Positions 41,334 to 49,899 of a DNA stretch of 64,000 nucleotides are shown here, one piece after another. The notes beneath the pieces are model-generated. The model saw only the letters and a list, made by a program, of their open reading frames with translations, was not told the DNA's origin and did not search any database. The stretch is from the IMG/VR virus record IMGVR_UViG_3300042894_002308, positions 1-64,000 of that record; one strand, given 5' to 3'. The number at the start of each line of letters is the position of its first letter. Position 1 is the stretch's first letter. Source of the DNA: a virus. Position numbers and translations under genes: made by a program.

Positions 41334-41631
41334 TTATGCTTTTAAATGTGAAAATTGTGACCATACTTTTGATGAAATCTTAAATCTATCAGAGCGTAAT
41401 ACTCCTTTAGAGAAACCCTGCCCAAAGTGCAGTAAAAAGAAAATTATAAAGGATTGGCAAGCAAACACACCATCACTTGCAATGGATTCCACTCTGACAC
41501 CTTCAAAAGTAGTTGGAAGTCAATTTAAAGACGTAATTGACAAAATTAAGGGTAGCGGTCAAGTACCTAAGAGATTTCATGAAAAATTAGATAATAGTGC
41601 CAGAATGAATGCTGGACGTATTGTTCGCTAA
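41326..41631 (+). CDS. FmdB-like zinc-ribbon protein, 101 aa
   Basis: The N terminus NYAFKCENCDHTFDEILN..LEKPCPKCSKKKIIKDW has two CxxC pairs (about 8-11 and 33-36) as in FmdB-type zinc ribbons. The C-terminal part is a basic helix (FKDVIDKIKGSGQVPKRFHE). T4-like cyanophages carry similar proteins. A regulatory or nucleic-acid-binding function is likely. Coupled to the HNH gene by overlap. Confidence 0.75.
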   Translation: MPNYAFKCENCDHTFDEILNLSERNTPLEKPCPKCSKKKIIKDWQANTPSLAMDSTLTPSKVVGSQFKDVIDKIKGSGQVPKRFHEKLDNSARMNAGRIVR

Positions 41632-42176
41632 TTTTTAGACTGAATCATTGCCTTTAAAATATAATAACTGTCGATAACATCCGTAACAGGATTACTCAAA
41701 GTTTTCTGATTAAAGACCGATAAAAGATTGGTTTTTGTTTCTATTGAGAAGGCTTCGTACATTGCCTGTTTGTCAGCGTTACCTTTGCCCGTAGCGCATT
41801 TCTTGACTCGGGATGGCTCAATGATGGTCACGGGAATGGCGAGCTTGTAGAGCTTATGCTTCAAGATTCCCATATTCTCCGCTAGATTGAATACTCGACC
41901 TTTAGAACCGAATGAATATCCTTCTACGGCTATATCTCCAGCCCCAATACAAAGATTGGAAGCCCATTGAGATATAGTGTCAAATCTATCAACATCCAGA
42001 ATATATTCCTGAAAAGATTCCCCAGTAATATTTGGGGCAATTTTATCAGCATACTTTTTGGTATTTGTCAAATAATAAAAGAAACAATTTTCAAACTTAA
42101 ATTCTCTACGTTCATCATAAAGACAAAGGCAGGGGCAGGTTATAGAGTAATCAATGCCGATTAACATGTGGAACAT
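41628..42176 (-). CDS. RuvC-like Holliday junction resolvase, 182 aa
   Basis: An RNase H-fold resolvase layout: IGIDYS (Asp near residue 9), DIAVEGYSFGSKG (Glu about 80), SRVKKCATGKGNADKQAMYE (about 121-140) and C-terminal PVTDVIDSYYI with two acids. This is the phage RuvC-like family that replaces T4 gp49 in some marine T4-like phages. It would resolve branched DNA before packaging. ATG 42167 is an alternative start. Confidence 0.75.
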   Translation of the reverse strand: MFHMLIGIDYSITCPCLCLYDERREFKFENCFFYYLTNTKKYADKIAPNITGESFQEYILDVDRFDTISQWASNLCIGAGDIAVEGYSFGSKGRVFNLAENMGILKHKLYKLAIPVTIIEPSRVKKCATGKGNADKQAMYEAFSIETKTNLLSVFNQKTLSNPVTDVIDSYYILKAMIQSKN

Positions 42177-42194
42177 ATGTACTTATACCTTGGT

Positions 42195-42278
42195 CAGAAG
42201 TGGTGGTTCCTTAGCAGTCTGATGAAGTATACTTCGATTATTTCAAAAGGATTGCGTGGAAGCCCAACCACTTCTGCC
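42195..42278. other. intergenic inverted repeat and palindrome
   Basis: CAGAAGTGG (42195-42203) and CCACTTCTG (42270-42278) can pair across a region that contains the perfect 12-base palindrome GAAGTATACTTC (42225-42236). The palindrome includes a TATACT box and looks like a dimeric repressor site. No gene is seen in the 110-base gap. Confidence 0.4.
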
Positions 42279-42286
42279 TAAAATAT

Positions 42287-44185
42287 TTAGGCATATCGTC
42301 TATCTTGTTTCGATGAAGATTTTTCTACACCTCTATATATGGCTTTACCTTCTGGGGTTCCCATCATTTCAAGAGCTTTTACCGGTGCTAGATCTTCACC
42401 TGGTCCATTTTGTTGAAGAAGCTTATACATTCTATCTCTATCTTTTTCTATTTCTTCATCTGTTTGATCACTCATAGGATAACTACCTGTTGATTTTAAT
42501 AATCTACCTTTAATATCTCTCATAAATGCAGGCATTTCAGCTCTACTCCAAAAATAATTATTAGGAGTTTTAAATCTATTATCTGGTGAAGGAGTTGGAG
42601 TATCCATCTGATCTAATGCAGTTTTTACAGTCTCTTTTTGTTCTGGAGTCAATTCCCAACTATCTAAAATTCCTCTTTTTTCTAATTCTTCATAACCAGA
42701 TCCTAAAGCAATTCCACTTGTCGAAGGTTCAATACCATATTTAATAGTAGCAGGAGATTTATATTCTGGTTTTTTTTCTAAATTAGAACTAACTGCATTT
42801 TCAACTGCAGCAACTCCTCGTAATTGAGTTCCTATTGCATGTTGACCTTCATGATTCATAACCTGAATATATTGATCCCAATCTTTAATATTATCTTTAT
42901 TCATATCAATTGTAGTTTCAAAAGTATTTGGCGCATTACTCATTTGATTATCAATTAGTTTTTGAACAGATTGATCAACTGGTAATTGTGGTGTTTTCTT
43001 ATCTCGTTGAGCTTTATTAAAAGTAGAATATGGATCTAGAAGATGTTGAACATTCCATGTTAATTTAGCATCAACTAATTCAGGGTATTTTACGTTGTTT
43101 CTTCCTAAGAAAGCTTCGGGTGGATCAAAGTATCTGTAACCAGTTTTATCAAAATGAGTTATCTCTAATGGCTTATAAAGCATTGCTTCATCATGTTTTG
43201 GATCTCTTAAATCTGCATATTGTCTAGCTAATTTTGCTTGATCACTATAATCTAAATCATTTGGTCCAGAACGTTTCAAATATTCTTTTTGTTTTGCTAA
43301 AAAGTCATTTCTTTCTTTGGTTTTATCTTTTCCAAATTCTAAAGAAATCATATCAAATGGAGATAATTTTTGATTTTCTTTCTTTACGAACATAGTATTA
43401 GCATTATATAAAGTATTTGCAATTCCTGTTATTCTATCAAAATAATCTTGTGAGTCATGATAATTTTCAGGTGGATTTGGATTAACAACTGAAGGAGTTA
43501 CACCTAACCTTGCATTTCTTGCTTCTTTTTCTCCGGCTTCATTGTGTGCTTGCCATAATGGACTATTTAATTTTTTTCTTTCTCTATAATTTTTTGAAAA
43601 TGCATAATCAAAAGGATCATTACTACGTAAAAAATTTGTGAAATCATTAAATCTTTGAGATATCTGAGTTCCTTTATCTTTGACTTGTCTTAACAAATCA
43701 GTATGCAATGATCCAGCGTCAAGTGGATTATCTGGATTTAATATAGAACCCAACCATCCTTTTTGTCCTAAATCTGGAGGTTGATTCATAGTTCCTGTAC
43801 TGGAGAATGTCCTGGATGATTTCATATCCTCAGGTGAACGTGGCTCGTTCTCCTTATTACCTGGATCCATCACCGTACTTTCAATATATTTCCTAGTATT
43901 ATTAAATGCATCTTCAAAAGGAGTTTCATCAATTTCATCAGATAATCCAAATTTTTGATTATTTGCTAAAATTTTCTCATTTTTAAGTTTTAATGCTGTA
44001 TCATAAGCATCACGATCTGTTCGTGTATATTTTACAGGATTCAAAGCTGTACCAGAAAAATTTACTGGACTTATCATTGAACCATTTTGATTATCAGGAA
44101 AATCAGCAAGATCTAATGGTACATTCATACCACCATATTTGGTATCTTCTTGTTTTTCTATTAAGTATTGTTTAAATGACAGCAT
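42287..44185 (-). CDS. putative packaged zincin (HEXXH) protein with capsid-targeting-like leader, 632 aa
   Basis: It begins MLSFKQYLIE, the leader pattern with an L-I-E site, followed by YGGMNVPLDLADFPDN (about 17-32). After a long polar region there is NHEGQHAIG, an HEXXH motif at 445-449 in a helix-like context, and YEELEKRGILDS downstream. Together with the product at 10823 it is the second HEXXH protein with a head-targeting-like start. Late promoter five bases upstream. Protease activity is inferred only from the motif. Confidence 0.65.
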   Translation of the reverse strand: MLSFKQYLIEKQEDTKYGGMNVPLDLADFPDNQNGSMISPVNFSGTALNPVKYTRTDRDAYDTALKLKNEKILANNQKFGLSDEIDETPFEDAFNNTRKYIESTVMDPGNKENEPRSPEDMKSSRTFSSTGTMNQPPDLGQKGWLGSILNPDNPLDAGSLHTDLLRQVKDKGTQISQRFNDFTNFLRSNDPFDYAFSKNYRERKKLNSPLWQAHNEAGEKEARNARLGVTPSVVNPNPPENYHDSQDYFDRITGIANTLYNANTMFVKKENQKLSPFDMISLEFGKDKTKERNDFLAKQKEYLKRSGPNDLDYSDQAKLARQYADLRDPKHDEAMLYKPLEITHFDKTGYRYFDPPEAFLGRNNVKYPELVDAKLTWNVQHLLDPYSTFNKAQRDKKTPQLPVDQSVQKLIDNQMSNAPNTFETTIDMNKDNIKDWDQYIQVMNHEGQHAIGTQLRGVAAVENAVSSNLEKKPEYKSPATIKYGIEPSTSGIALGSGYEELEKRGILDSWELTPEQKETVKTALDQMDTPTPSPDNRFKTPNNYFWSRAEMPAFMRDIKGRLLKSTGSYPMSDQTDEEIEKDRDRMYKLLQQNGPGEDLAPVKALEMMGTPEGKAIYRGVEKSSSKQDRRYA

Positions 44186-44190
44186 ACCAA

Positions 44191-44198
44191 TATTTATA
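44191..44198 (-). promoter_or_regulatory. late promoter TATAAATA for the 632-aa zincin
   Basis: Exact octamer, five bases before ATG 44185. Confidence 0.85.
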
Positions 44199-44225
44199 AA
44201 CCCCCAGGATTTCTCCTAGGGGTTT
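44198..44225 (-). terminator. terminator after tRNA-Asn
   Basis: AAACCCC/GGGGTTT plus AGGA/TCCT stem with TTTC loop and one internal mismatch, followed by T and A rich sequence. It separates the RNR/tRNA transcript from the next late promoter. Confidence 0.7.
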
Positions 44226-44234
44226 ATTTGTATG

Positions 44235-44307
44235 CTCCTCCGACTGGATTTGAACCAGTGACCCGAGAGTTAACAGCTCTCTGCTCTACCAACTGAGCTA
44301 CAGAGGA
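44235..44307 (-). tRNA. tRNA-Asn (GTT)
   Basis: A 73-nt cloverleaf on the minus strand: acceptor TCCTCTG/CGGAGGA with G discriminator, D arm AGCTCAGTTGGTAGAGC, anticodon stem GAGAG/CTCTC with loop CTGTTAA (anticodon GTT), T arm CTGG-TTCAAAT-CCAG. It lies seven bases after the reductase gene and is probably cut from its mRNA. Confidence 0.96.
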
Positions 44308-44314
44308 AAGTAAA

Positions 44315-46204
44315 TCAGACGATCTGACATCCACCTGCGCTGCAGGCAAACTCCTTTGCGGATTCAGTATTGTCTTCTGCCTCGTATGTAGACAGATCCT
44401 TAAAATTAACTTTAACCTTAGGATGTGCTGCATAGGTTGCAGAATCAATCTGCTCAAAGGGTGCCTGAGCGTAGGTGTGACTATCACCACCGGGAAGGAA
44501 TGCTATTCCTGTTGCAATATCAAAGTTTTCCCAAAGCCAGTTGCCCACTTCAAGGAATTCAGAGTCCTTATAGTTGACGGTGATTGATGGCTTGTGATGA
44601 CAGAAGTGTTCTTGATAAGTTTTCCACAGATCAAGATGGTCTAATGCACGAAGTTCCTCAGTGGTCATGGTTCCCTTTGGAGCCTTCATAGCAAATGTAA
44701 AGACGGCAGTAGAAGTTGGGTTGATCACATCATCCTCGCACGGGACTCCTTGATCCTTCATCAAGTTATATAAAGGATCTTTCTTGTCCAGACGAATTCG
44801 GCGGAAATAATAATCCGCATAGCGAGGATGCAGACCCGAGGCAGAGTCCACCAAACACGATGTAGTACCTTCAGGCTTCACGCAAGTCACTGACTTGCTA
44901 GGGTTGATTCCCAACTTCTCTGCCCACTTGAGATTCGTCGCAGTCGCATGATCACGAAGAGTCTCAAGAAGACGAACAAGCTTTGGCTTACCTTCTAAGC
45001 CACTCGTAAGCTTGTTATCAAAAATTCCTGTCATAGATACTCCAAGTAGTCTTTCCTCTTCACAGTTCTTCTTCCACTCCGGACGAAGATATGGAAAGTG
45101 AGTAAAGGTTGATTGAACTGTACCGATGATTGTAGCAATCTCAATCTTTCTCTTCAGTATTGCTGCAGTATCGTCTTGACGAACTACAACTGTAGAAAGA
45201 TTACAGAATTCAAATGGCTTAAGAATGATCTCGGAACATGGATTAGTTCCATATTCACAGTCAGGATCACGACCAGACTTTTCAGCCTGTTCTTGCAGTG
45301 CCTTACGATTGATCATTCCACGTTCACCACTGTGACTATTGTATAGTGATGTCCACTCTTCTAGGAATTGACCCATTGGAGGACGACCATTATAAACAGC
45401 AGAGTTATTAGCATAAGAACGAAAGCCAGCCTGTTCCCACCATGCACCGCTCTTGCAAAGAGCCATTTCACGGTCAGCAAGATCGCTCAATGAAATCATA
45501 GCAGAACGACGAACACCACCAACAATTACTGCATTAGCAATAGCACAGCAAACATCATGACATTCAAGTGCAGACAGTCTGCGTCCTTGTGCATTGTAGA
45601 AAACCTTCACGACAAACTTGAATAGATTGTCTAAAGGTGCGGGACCACTAGCACGACCACCAAAAATTTTAAGTCGTGCACCAGATGGTCGAATCTTTGA
45701 CAAGTCCCACTTAGGGTGCTTACCAGAATAGAGATCATTAAATAATATTTTAATAGCATCTCCCCAACCTTCCTTTGAATCTTCAACAACAATTACATTA
45801 TCAAAATTCTTTACAATCTTGCTAGCAACAGTTGGAAGTTTATCAGTGTATTTTCTTTCTACAGAATAGCCAGTACCTGTGCCATTCATAAGAATAACAA
45901 ATAGTTCTGCAAATGAGTCAATAGAATCAATTGGTAGATAGGAGCAATTGTATAAACAAGTATTGTCGTGATCCAATGCAGGACCGGCAGTCATAAGACT
46001 ACGCATAGAAGGAAGAACTTCTAAGTTCAGAATTGCTTCCTTGACATCAGGACGTTCTGCAAGTTGTGGAACTTTATTCGTAAAGTATTTCCACCAACGG
46101 TCTACACATTCATCCCAAGTCTCACGACGATTTTGGTCATTGAGCCAACGAGAGTAGCGAGAGATAAAAATAAACGATTGAAATGGTGATAAAATTTCTG
46201 CCAT
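44315..46204 (-). CDS. nrdJ: adenosylcobalamin-dependent ribonucleoside-triphosphate reductase (class II, monomeric)
   Basis: 629 aa. It reduces ribonucleotides to deoxyribonucleotides using B12. TNPCSEIILKPFEFCNLS (about 320-337) places two cysteines 11 residues apart with C-x-E, as in the Lactobacillus enzyme (thiyl C408, E410 and C419). NTCLYNCSYLPID (about 82-94) supplies the second redox cysteine, and the tail CSAGGC is the swinging dithiol. Expression may use AAGGA before ATG 46204. Upstream lies thyX, downstream tRNA-Asn: a nucleotide-supply operon needing B12 from the host. Confidence 0.92.
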   Translation of the reverse strand: MAEILSPFQSFIFISRYSRWLNDQNRRETWDECVDRWWKYFTNKVPQLAERPDVKEAILNLEVLPSMRSLMTAGPALDHDNTCLYNCSYLPIDSIDSFAELFVILMNGTGTGYSVERKYTDKLPTVASKIVKNFDNVIVVEDSKEGWGDAIKILFNDLYSGKHPKWDLSKIRPSGARLKIFGGRASGPAPLDNLFKFVVKVFYNAQGRRLSALECHDVCCAIANAVIVGGVRRSAMISLSDLADREMALCKSGAWWEQAGFRSYANNSAVYNGRPPMGQFLEEWTSLYNSHSGERGMINRKALQEQAEKSGRDPDCEYGTNPCSEIILKPFEFCNLSTVVVRQDDTAAILKRKIEIATIIGTVQSTFTHFPYLRPEWKKNCEEERLLGVSMTGIFDNKLTSGLEGKPKLVRLLETLRDHATATNLKWAEKLGINPSKSVTCVKPEGTTSCLVDSASGLHPRYADYYFRRIRLDKKDPLYNLMKDQGVPCEDDVINPTSTAVFTFAMKAPKGTMTTEELRALDHLDLWKTYQEHFCHHKPSITVNYKDSEFLEVGNWLWENFDIATGIAFLPGGDSHTYAQAPFEQIDSATYAAHPKVKVNFKDLSTYEAEDNTESAKEFACSAGGCQIV

Positions 46205-46227
46205 AGTTAAATCCTTAAGTGGGTGTC

Positions 46228-46932
46228 TTATTTAGTTGTTAGAGTCTGCCACGAAACCGGGAAAAGGGGAGCAATTAATTTGTCAATTGCTTTTGCATAT
46301 TCTTGAATTTCCCATTGGGCATGTGCATCGATTCTCAAATTATAAACACGGGCAAATGCATAGAGAGAACCAGTCCATACAAATTCTGTATAAGTTCCTT
46401 GTGGTAATATTGAACGGGCTTGCTCAGGAGCAACACCATCTACCAAAAGTTTATTATAAAGATCTAAACATTCTTTTGCAACTCCATCATATTCTTGACG
46501 AAGTTTAATACAATGATCCAGATCTTCAATAGGACCACTGCTACCTTGCTTGGCTCCATCAGTAGGAGAATTTCTCCACATAGGAGTATAAATCTCAGGC
46601 TCATAAGTGACATACCTACGACTGACTTCATTCATCACAAGACCAACTTGGTGCTTTCCTAGTTGAGCACGAACAAAGATAGGGCACTTGATACGAACAC
46701 TGATCTGTGGATGACAGAATGGTGTAAAGTGATTATGCTTTGCCAGATAACGAATTAGTTTTGCATCTTTATCAGATAGAGAACGAATTGGAACATGGCT
46801 ATCAGCATAATCCCAAGAACTTTCTTTATTAAAAGAAACTCTTGCTGCATTTGCCACACTTAAATCCGAACCCATATAATCCACTAGATCAACGTGACCG
46901 TGATCTAGGACAAAGTACTTAGTCTGCGCCAT
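46228..46932 (-). CDS. thyX: flavin-dependent thymidylate synthase ThyX (divergent)
   Basis: 234 aa. It makes dTMP with FAD and methylene-tetrahydrofolate. The core is recognisable: SVANAARVSF, FTPFCHPQISVRIKCPIFVRAQLGKHQVGL and NEVSRRYV, then GPIEDLD and EQARSILPQGTYTEF. The usual RHR-x7-S signature is replaced by KHQVGLVMNEVS, a variant seen in some T4-like phages (from memory). Start ATG 46932 is preferred (overlap of 14 with the upstream gene); ATG 46968 would add 12 residues. Confidence 0.88.
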   Translation of the reverse strand: MAQTKYFVLDHGHVDLVDYMGSDLSVANAARVSFNKESSWDYADSHVPIRSLSDKDAKLIRYLAKHNHFTPFCHPQISVRIKCPIFVRAQLGKHQVGLVMNEVSRRYVTYEPEIYTPMWRNSPTDGAKQGSSGPIEDLDHCIKLRQEYDGVAKECLDLYNKLLVDGVAPEQARSILPQGTYTEFVWTGSLYAFARVYNLRIDAHAQWEIQEYAKAIDKLIAPLFPVSWQTLTTK

Positions 46933-47152
46933 TTTTATTTGTGCTATCTCGGTCATCTTCATCCTCATCTACATCTACAAGTTCAACTCTCACACCATCA
47001 ATCTTTGTAAAGTCTGCAGCGTATTCTCGTGCTCGGGACCATAAACCTGGGTCCATTTCTTTTACATATTCACCAAATCTTTGCACAAAAGTCAGATAGG
47101 CTTCACTAGCCTTTAAGATATCTTCTTCTGTCATATCTTCATTATTATCCAT
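46919..47152 (-). CDS. small acidic protein between primase and thyX, 77 aa
   Basis: Helical protein (EEDILKASEAYLTFVQRFGEYVKE, LWSRAREYAADFTK) with a very acidic C-terminal stretch (VDVDEDEDDRD). Similar small genes sit between primase and thyX-type genes in T4-like cyanophages, from memory. One base separates it from the primase stop. Function unknown. Confidence 0.65.
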   Translation of the reverse strand: MDNNEDMTEEDILKASEAYLTFVQRFGEYVKEMDPGLWSRAREYAADFTKIDGVRVELVDVDEDEDDRDSTNKNGAD

Positions 47153-47153
47153 T

Positions 47154-48140
47154 TTAAACCTTCTTCCAGTAAGTATACTTCATTTTAGCTTTAAGTCCAG
47201 AATAAACATTATTAATAATCAACTTCATGGTTAGATTCGTTCCATAGACTTTAACCATATCATTGACATCTTTTTTATCAATTTCACTTGGCCAGATTAC
47301 TACATTTCGTCCAGCATCAATATATCTACCAATTAAATTTACTATTTCAATATTTCTAGGTTCATTATCAAAAACAAAAACTATATTTGCTTTTGCAATT
47401 TTTTTAGGAATCGTGTCTAACCAACCTGCACCCTGCATTGCAACTCCATTTGGAATAAACATGGAGTCAATAGGACCTTCTGTAACGTAAACAGTTTCTC
47501 TTGGATCTACTTTATCTAGGTTGTACCAAAGCCGTTCTTCGCCGTCTTTCTTGAGGGTAATGTAGCGTATGGAATCCCTCTTTTCTTCAAAGGATCGCCC
47601 CTGTACGCCAAGTAGTGACCCATCCTCGTCATAGAACGGTATGACGAGTCTGTCTTCCTTGGTCCCTTCACGGTCAAAATCCGCCATGATCCTACTGAAA
47701 TCAGCGCAGTAATAAAAACTACTATACTTCTCTTTAGGAATTTCTCTAGATTGAACATATTTTACTGCTTTATGGGTTGGATCGAGTAAGTCAAGCCTTG
47801 TTCCGAGATTCGTGAACATAGGTTCACGCACAATTGCTTCCTCTCGTTCAATCGGTTCTGGATTTTTGTCCTTGAAATTTTCAAACGCATATTCTTTGCA
47901 GAGAGATGGGCTGATACTTTCAAGAACAGAATATAAATTACAAGCAATACCGCAATTGTGACATTTATAAACATATTTTCCTTTGTTCTCAAAGAAATAT
48001 CCCCTTGTCTTGGATCTATTTTTCTTTGAGTCACCACATGCGAAACATCTGCATGTGGCTAGGTTATCTTTCTTCCACTTAAACTTCTGAAGTGAACCAG
48101 AAACCATATTCACATATTTCTTATCAATATATATGCTCAT
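47154..48140 (-). CDS. 61: DNA primase (gp61-like)
   Basis: 328 aa. It makes RNA primers at the fork with the helicase. The N-terminal zinc finger is TCRCFACGDSKKN...VYKCHNCG (C32-x2-C35 and C60-x2-C63), and a Toprim-type catalytic core follows: VYVTEGPIDSMF (about 213-224) and VFVFDNEPR (about 248-256). The start overlaps the helicase stop (ATGA), as expected for subunits of one primosome. Confidence 0.88.
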   Translation of the reverse strand: MSIYIDKKYVNMVSGSLQKFKWKKDNLATCRCFACGDSKKNRSKTRGYFFENKGKYVYKCHNCGIACNLYSVLESISPSLCKEYAFENFKDKNPEPIEREEAIVREPMFTNLGTRLDLLDPTHKAVKYVQSREIPKEKYSSFYYCADFSRIMADFDREGTKEDRLVIPFYDEDGSLLGVQGRSFEEKRDSIRYITLKKDGEERLWYNLDKVDPRETVYVTEGPIDSMFIPNGVAMQGAGWLDTIPKKIAKANIVFVFDNEPRNIEIVNLIGRYIDAGRNVVIWPSEIDKKDVNDMVKVYGTNLTMKLIINNVYSGLKAKMKYTYWKKV

Positions 48141-49555
48141 TTTGGTGCGTCTTGAAAAACCCAGTTTAATGCCTTGTTCTTTTTAATTCCAAAATCATCT
48201 GAAAATACTAGTGGACCAGAACCTGATCCAAAACTTTCTTCATTTGTATTGTTGGCATTGACAAGATTATTATTTGAATTTTCTACATCATAGAACTTCA
48301 TCTTGGATTTGTTTACACCAATAAGAAACTTACGATTCTTAGTTGTATCATTACCACGGTTCTTTAACTGCTTCACCATGAGTTGACCATTCTGTGCTAA
48401 CTCTTCAGTCTCAATGAGTGCAATGAAGAAGTCTGTAGTTTGTGGTAGACCAAAACTTTCAGATGTGTCTGTCATCTCCATGTCACTGCTCTTTGCACCT
48501 TCACGATTTACCTGAGTGGCAGACCATAGTGGTACATTGAACTGCTTGGCAAGACCACGAAGTTCTTCTGCAATACCCTTTACATAGGTGTAACTATTCA
48601 TACCGTTGCCCATCTTGAATCTTGCACATGAGCAGATGTTTAGATAATCAACAATAATAATATCAGGCTTGAACTTCTTCTTGATCTTCAGTTCTTCCAT
48701 AAGATTACGGAAGTGTGTGACATTGGCAGCAGCAGTAGGATATTCTTTAATAATAAGTTTACCACGGCAAGTCTTCTTGAGATTGTTTACCTTGTTCTCG
48801 TACATAGCAAGAGGCATCTTCTCAAGAACATGAATGTCTGTATCTAAAAGATTTGCATCAATACGTTTAGCAATTTCTTCTTCAGACATTTCAAGTGTGA
48901 TATACAGCACATTCAAATTCTGTGTAAGACACGCAGCAGCATGATGGCATAAGAATGCACTCTTACCAACACCCGATGCTGCCATGACAACGTTGAGAGT
49001 CTTCTTGCGAACTCCACCACCGGTGATGAGATTAAACATCTCAAGATCAAATGGTACACGCTCTTCTACACGATGATAGTACTCATAGCGTTCATCAACA
49101 TCTTCAAAGAAGTCGTGTCCTACCCGAGTATCAAAGGATACAGACAGAGCCTTAGACATGATCTCAGGAATTGCATTCTGAGTCTGTTCCTTATCCTTAC
49201 CTTCAATGATACCAATGGATGCCATGATACCATTGTAAATGGCTTTCTCTTTGCAGAACTTTTCAGTATGTTCTACAAGCCACTCAGTATCAGACTTCTC
49301 ACCTTCCTTATACATCTCATCAGAGATAGCAACACACTTCTTGAATTCACTTTCTCCAAGAGTCTTGTCATCTCCAAGTGAAATGAGTACAGCATCCTTA
49401 GTAGGAATGTTATTGTACTTGAGAAGAAACTTACTTACGATATTGAATACAGTCTTTTCAGACTTGTCGTGAAAGTATTCATCCTGAAGGAACGGGACAA
49501 CCTTGCGAGCATAGTCCTCATTGAGGACCAAGTTCTTTAAAATAACTGTTTCCAT
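48137..49555 (-). CDS. 41: replicative DNA helicase (gp41, DnaB family)
   Basis: 472 aa. Hexameric helicase of the fork. N-terminal helical domain (about 1-170), then RecA-type core with Walker A AASGVGKSA (about 190-198), VLYITLEMSEEEIAKR, Walker B DIIIVDYLN (about 300), and WSATQVNREG followed by LKNRGNDT. The start is fixed by a leaderless promoter lying inside the end of the upstream gene. Directly followed by the primase. Confidence 0.92.
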   Translation of the reverse strand: METVILKNLVLNEDYARKVVPFLQDEYFHDKSEKTVFNIVSKFLLKYNNIPTKDAVLISLGDDKTLGESEFKKCVAISDEMYKEGEKSDTEWLVEHTEKFCKEKAIYNGIMASIGIIEGKDKEQTQNAIPEIMSKALSVSFDTRVGHDFFEDVDERYEYYHRVEERVPFDLEMFNLITGGGVRKKTLNVVMAASGVGKSAFLCHHAAACLTQNLNVLYITLEMSEEEIAKRIDANLLDTDIHVLEKMPLAMYENKVNNLKKTCRGKLIIKEYPTAAANVTHFRNLMEELKIKKKFKPDIIIVDYLNICSCARFKMGNGMNSYTYVKGIAEELRGLAKQFNVPLWSATQVNREGAKSSDMEMTDTSESFGLPQTTDFFIALIETEELAQNGQLMVKQLKNRGNDTTKNRKFLIGVNKSKMKFYDVENSNNNLVNANNTNEESFGSGSGPLVFSDDFGIKKNKALNWVFQDAPK

Positions 49556-49561
49556 GTTTTT

Positions 49562-49589
49562 AGTATATCACTGATTTAGGGTTTGTCCA
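49562..49589 (-). promoter_or_regulatory. early promoter for helicase/primase
   Basis: TGGACA (49584-49589), 16-base spacer and TATACT (49562-49567) on the minus strand, six bases to ATG 49555. Confidence 0.75.
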
Positions 49590-49899
49590 GTGGATCTTCA
49601 TGAACATCTGATTCAAGATCTCTGGGTTCTGCTTCTACTTGATTTTCTACAATATTAACAAATATTTCACCAGCAATATTTGTAAAATCTTTATCTTGTT
49701 GATCAAATCCATCTGGTGATGTAATGATTTCAATATCCATCGTTACATTTAATTCGTCATTATCAGTTTCTTTAAAGGAAATTTGCCCATAACGATAAAT
49801 GATGCCAGAAAATTTACCCGATGTAATTTCAATAGGGCAAGTTTGTGTACTGTCTATTGATACTTCAGGAATAAATTTATATTCAACTGCCTTGCCCAT
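49576..49899 (-). CDS. conserved hypothetical protein next to uvsX, 107 aa
   Basis: A beta-rich N-terminal domain (VEYKFIPEVSIDS..CPIEITSGKFSGIIYRYGQISF) and an acidic disordered tail. It overlaps uvsX by 17 bases, and similar small genes stand downstream of uvsX in T4-like cyanophages (from memory). Its last codons contain the helicase promoter. Function unknown. Confidence 0.7.
   Translation of the reverse strand: MGKAVEYKFIPEVSIDSTQTCPIEITSGKFSGIIYRYGQISFKETDNDELNVTMDIEIITSPDGFDQQDKDFTNIAGEIFVNIVENQVEAEPRDLESDVHEDPLDKP

Noticed and set aside
42256-42477. GTG-started plus-strand frame next to the palindrome
   Set aside because: Mostly antisense of the 632-aa zincin gene, Leu/His/Tyr-rich as expected for a shadow frame.
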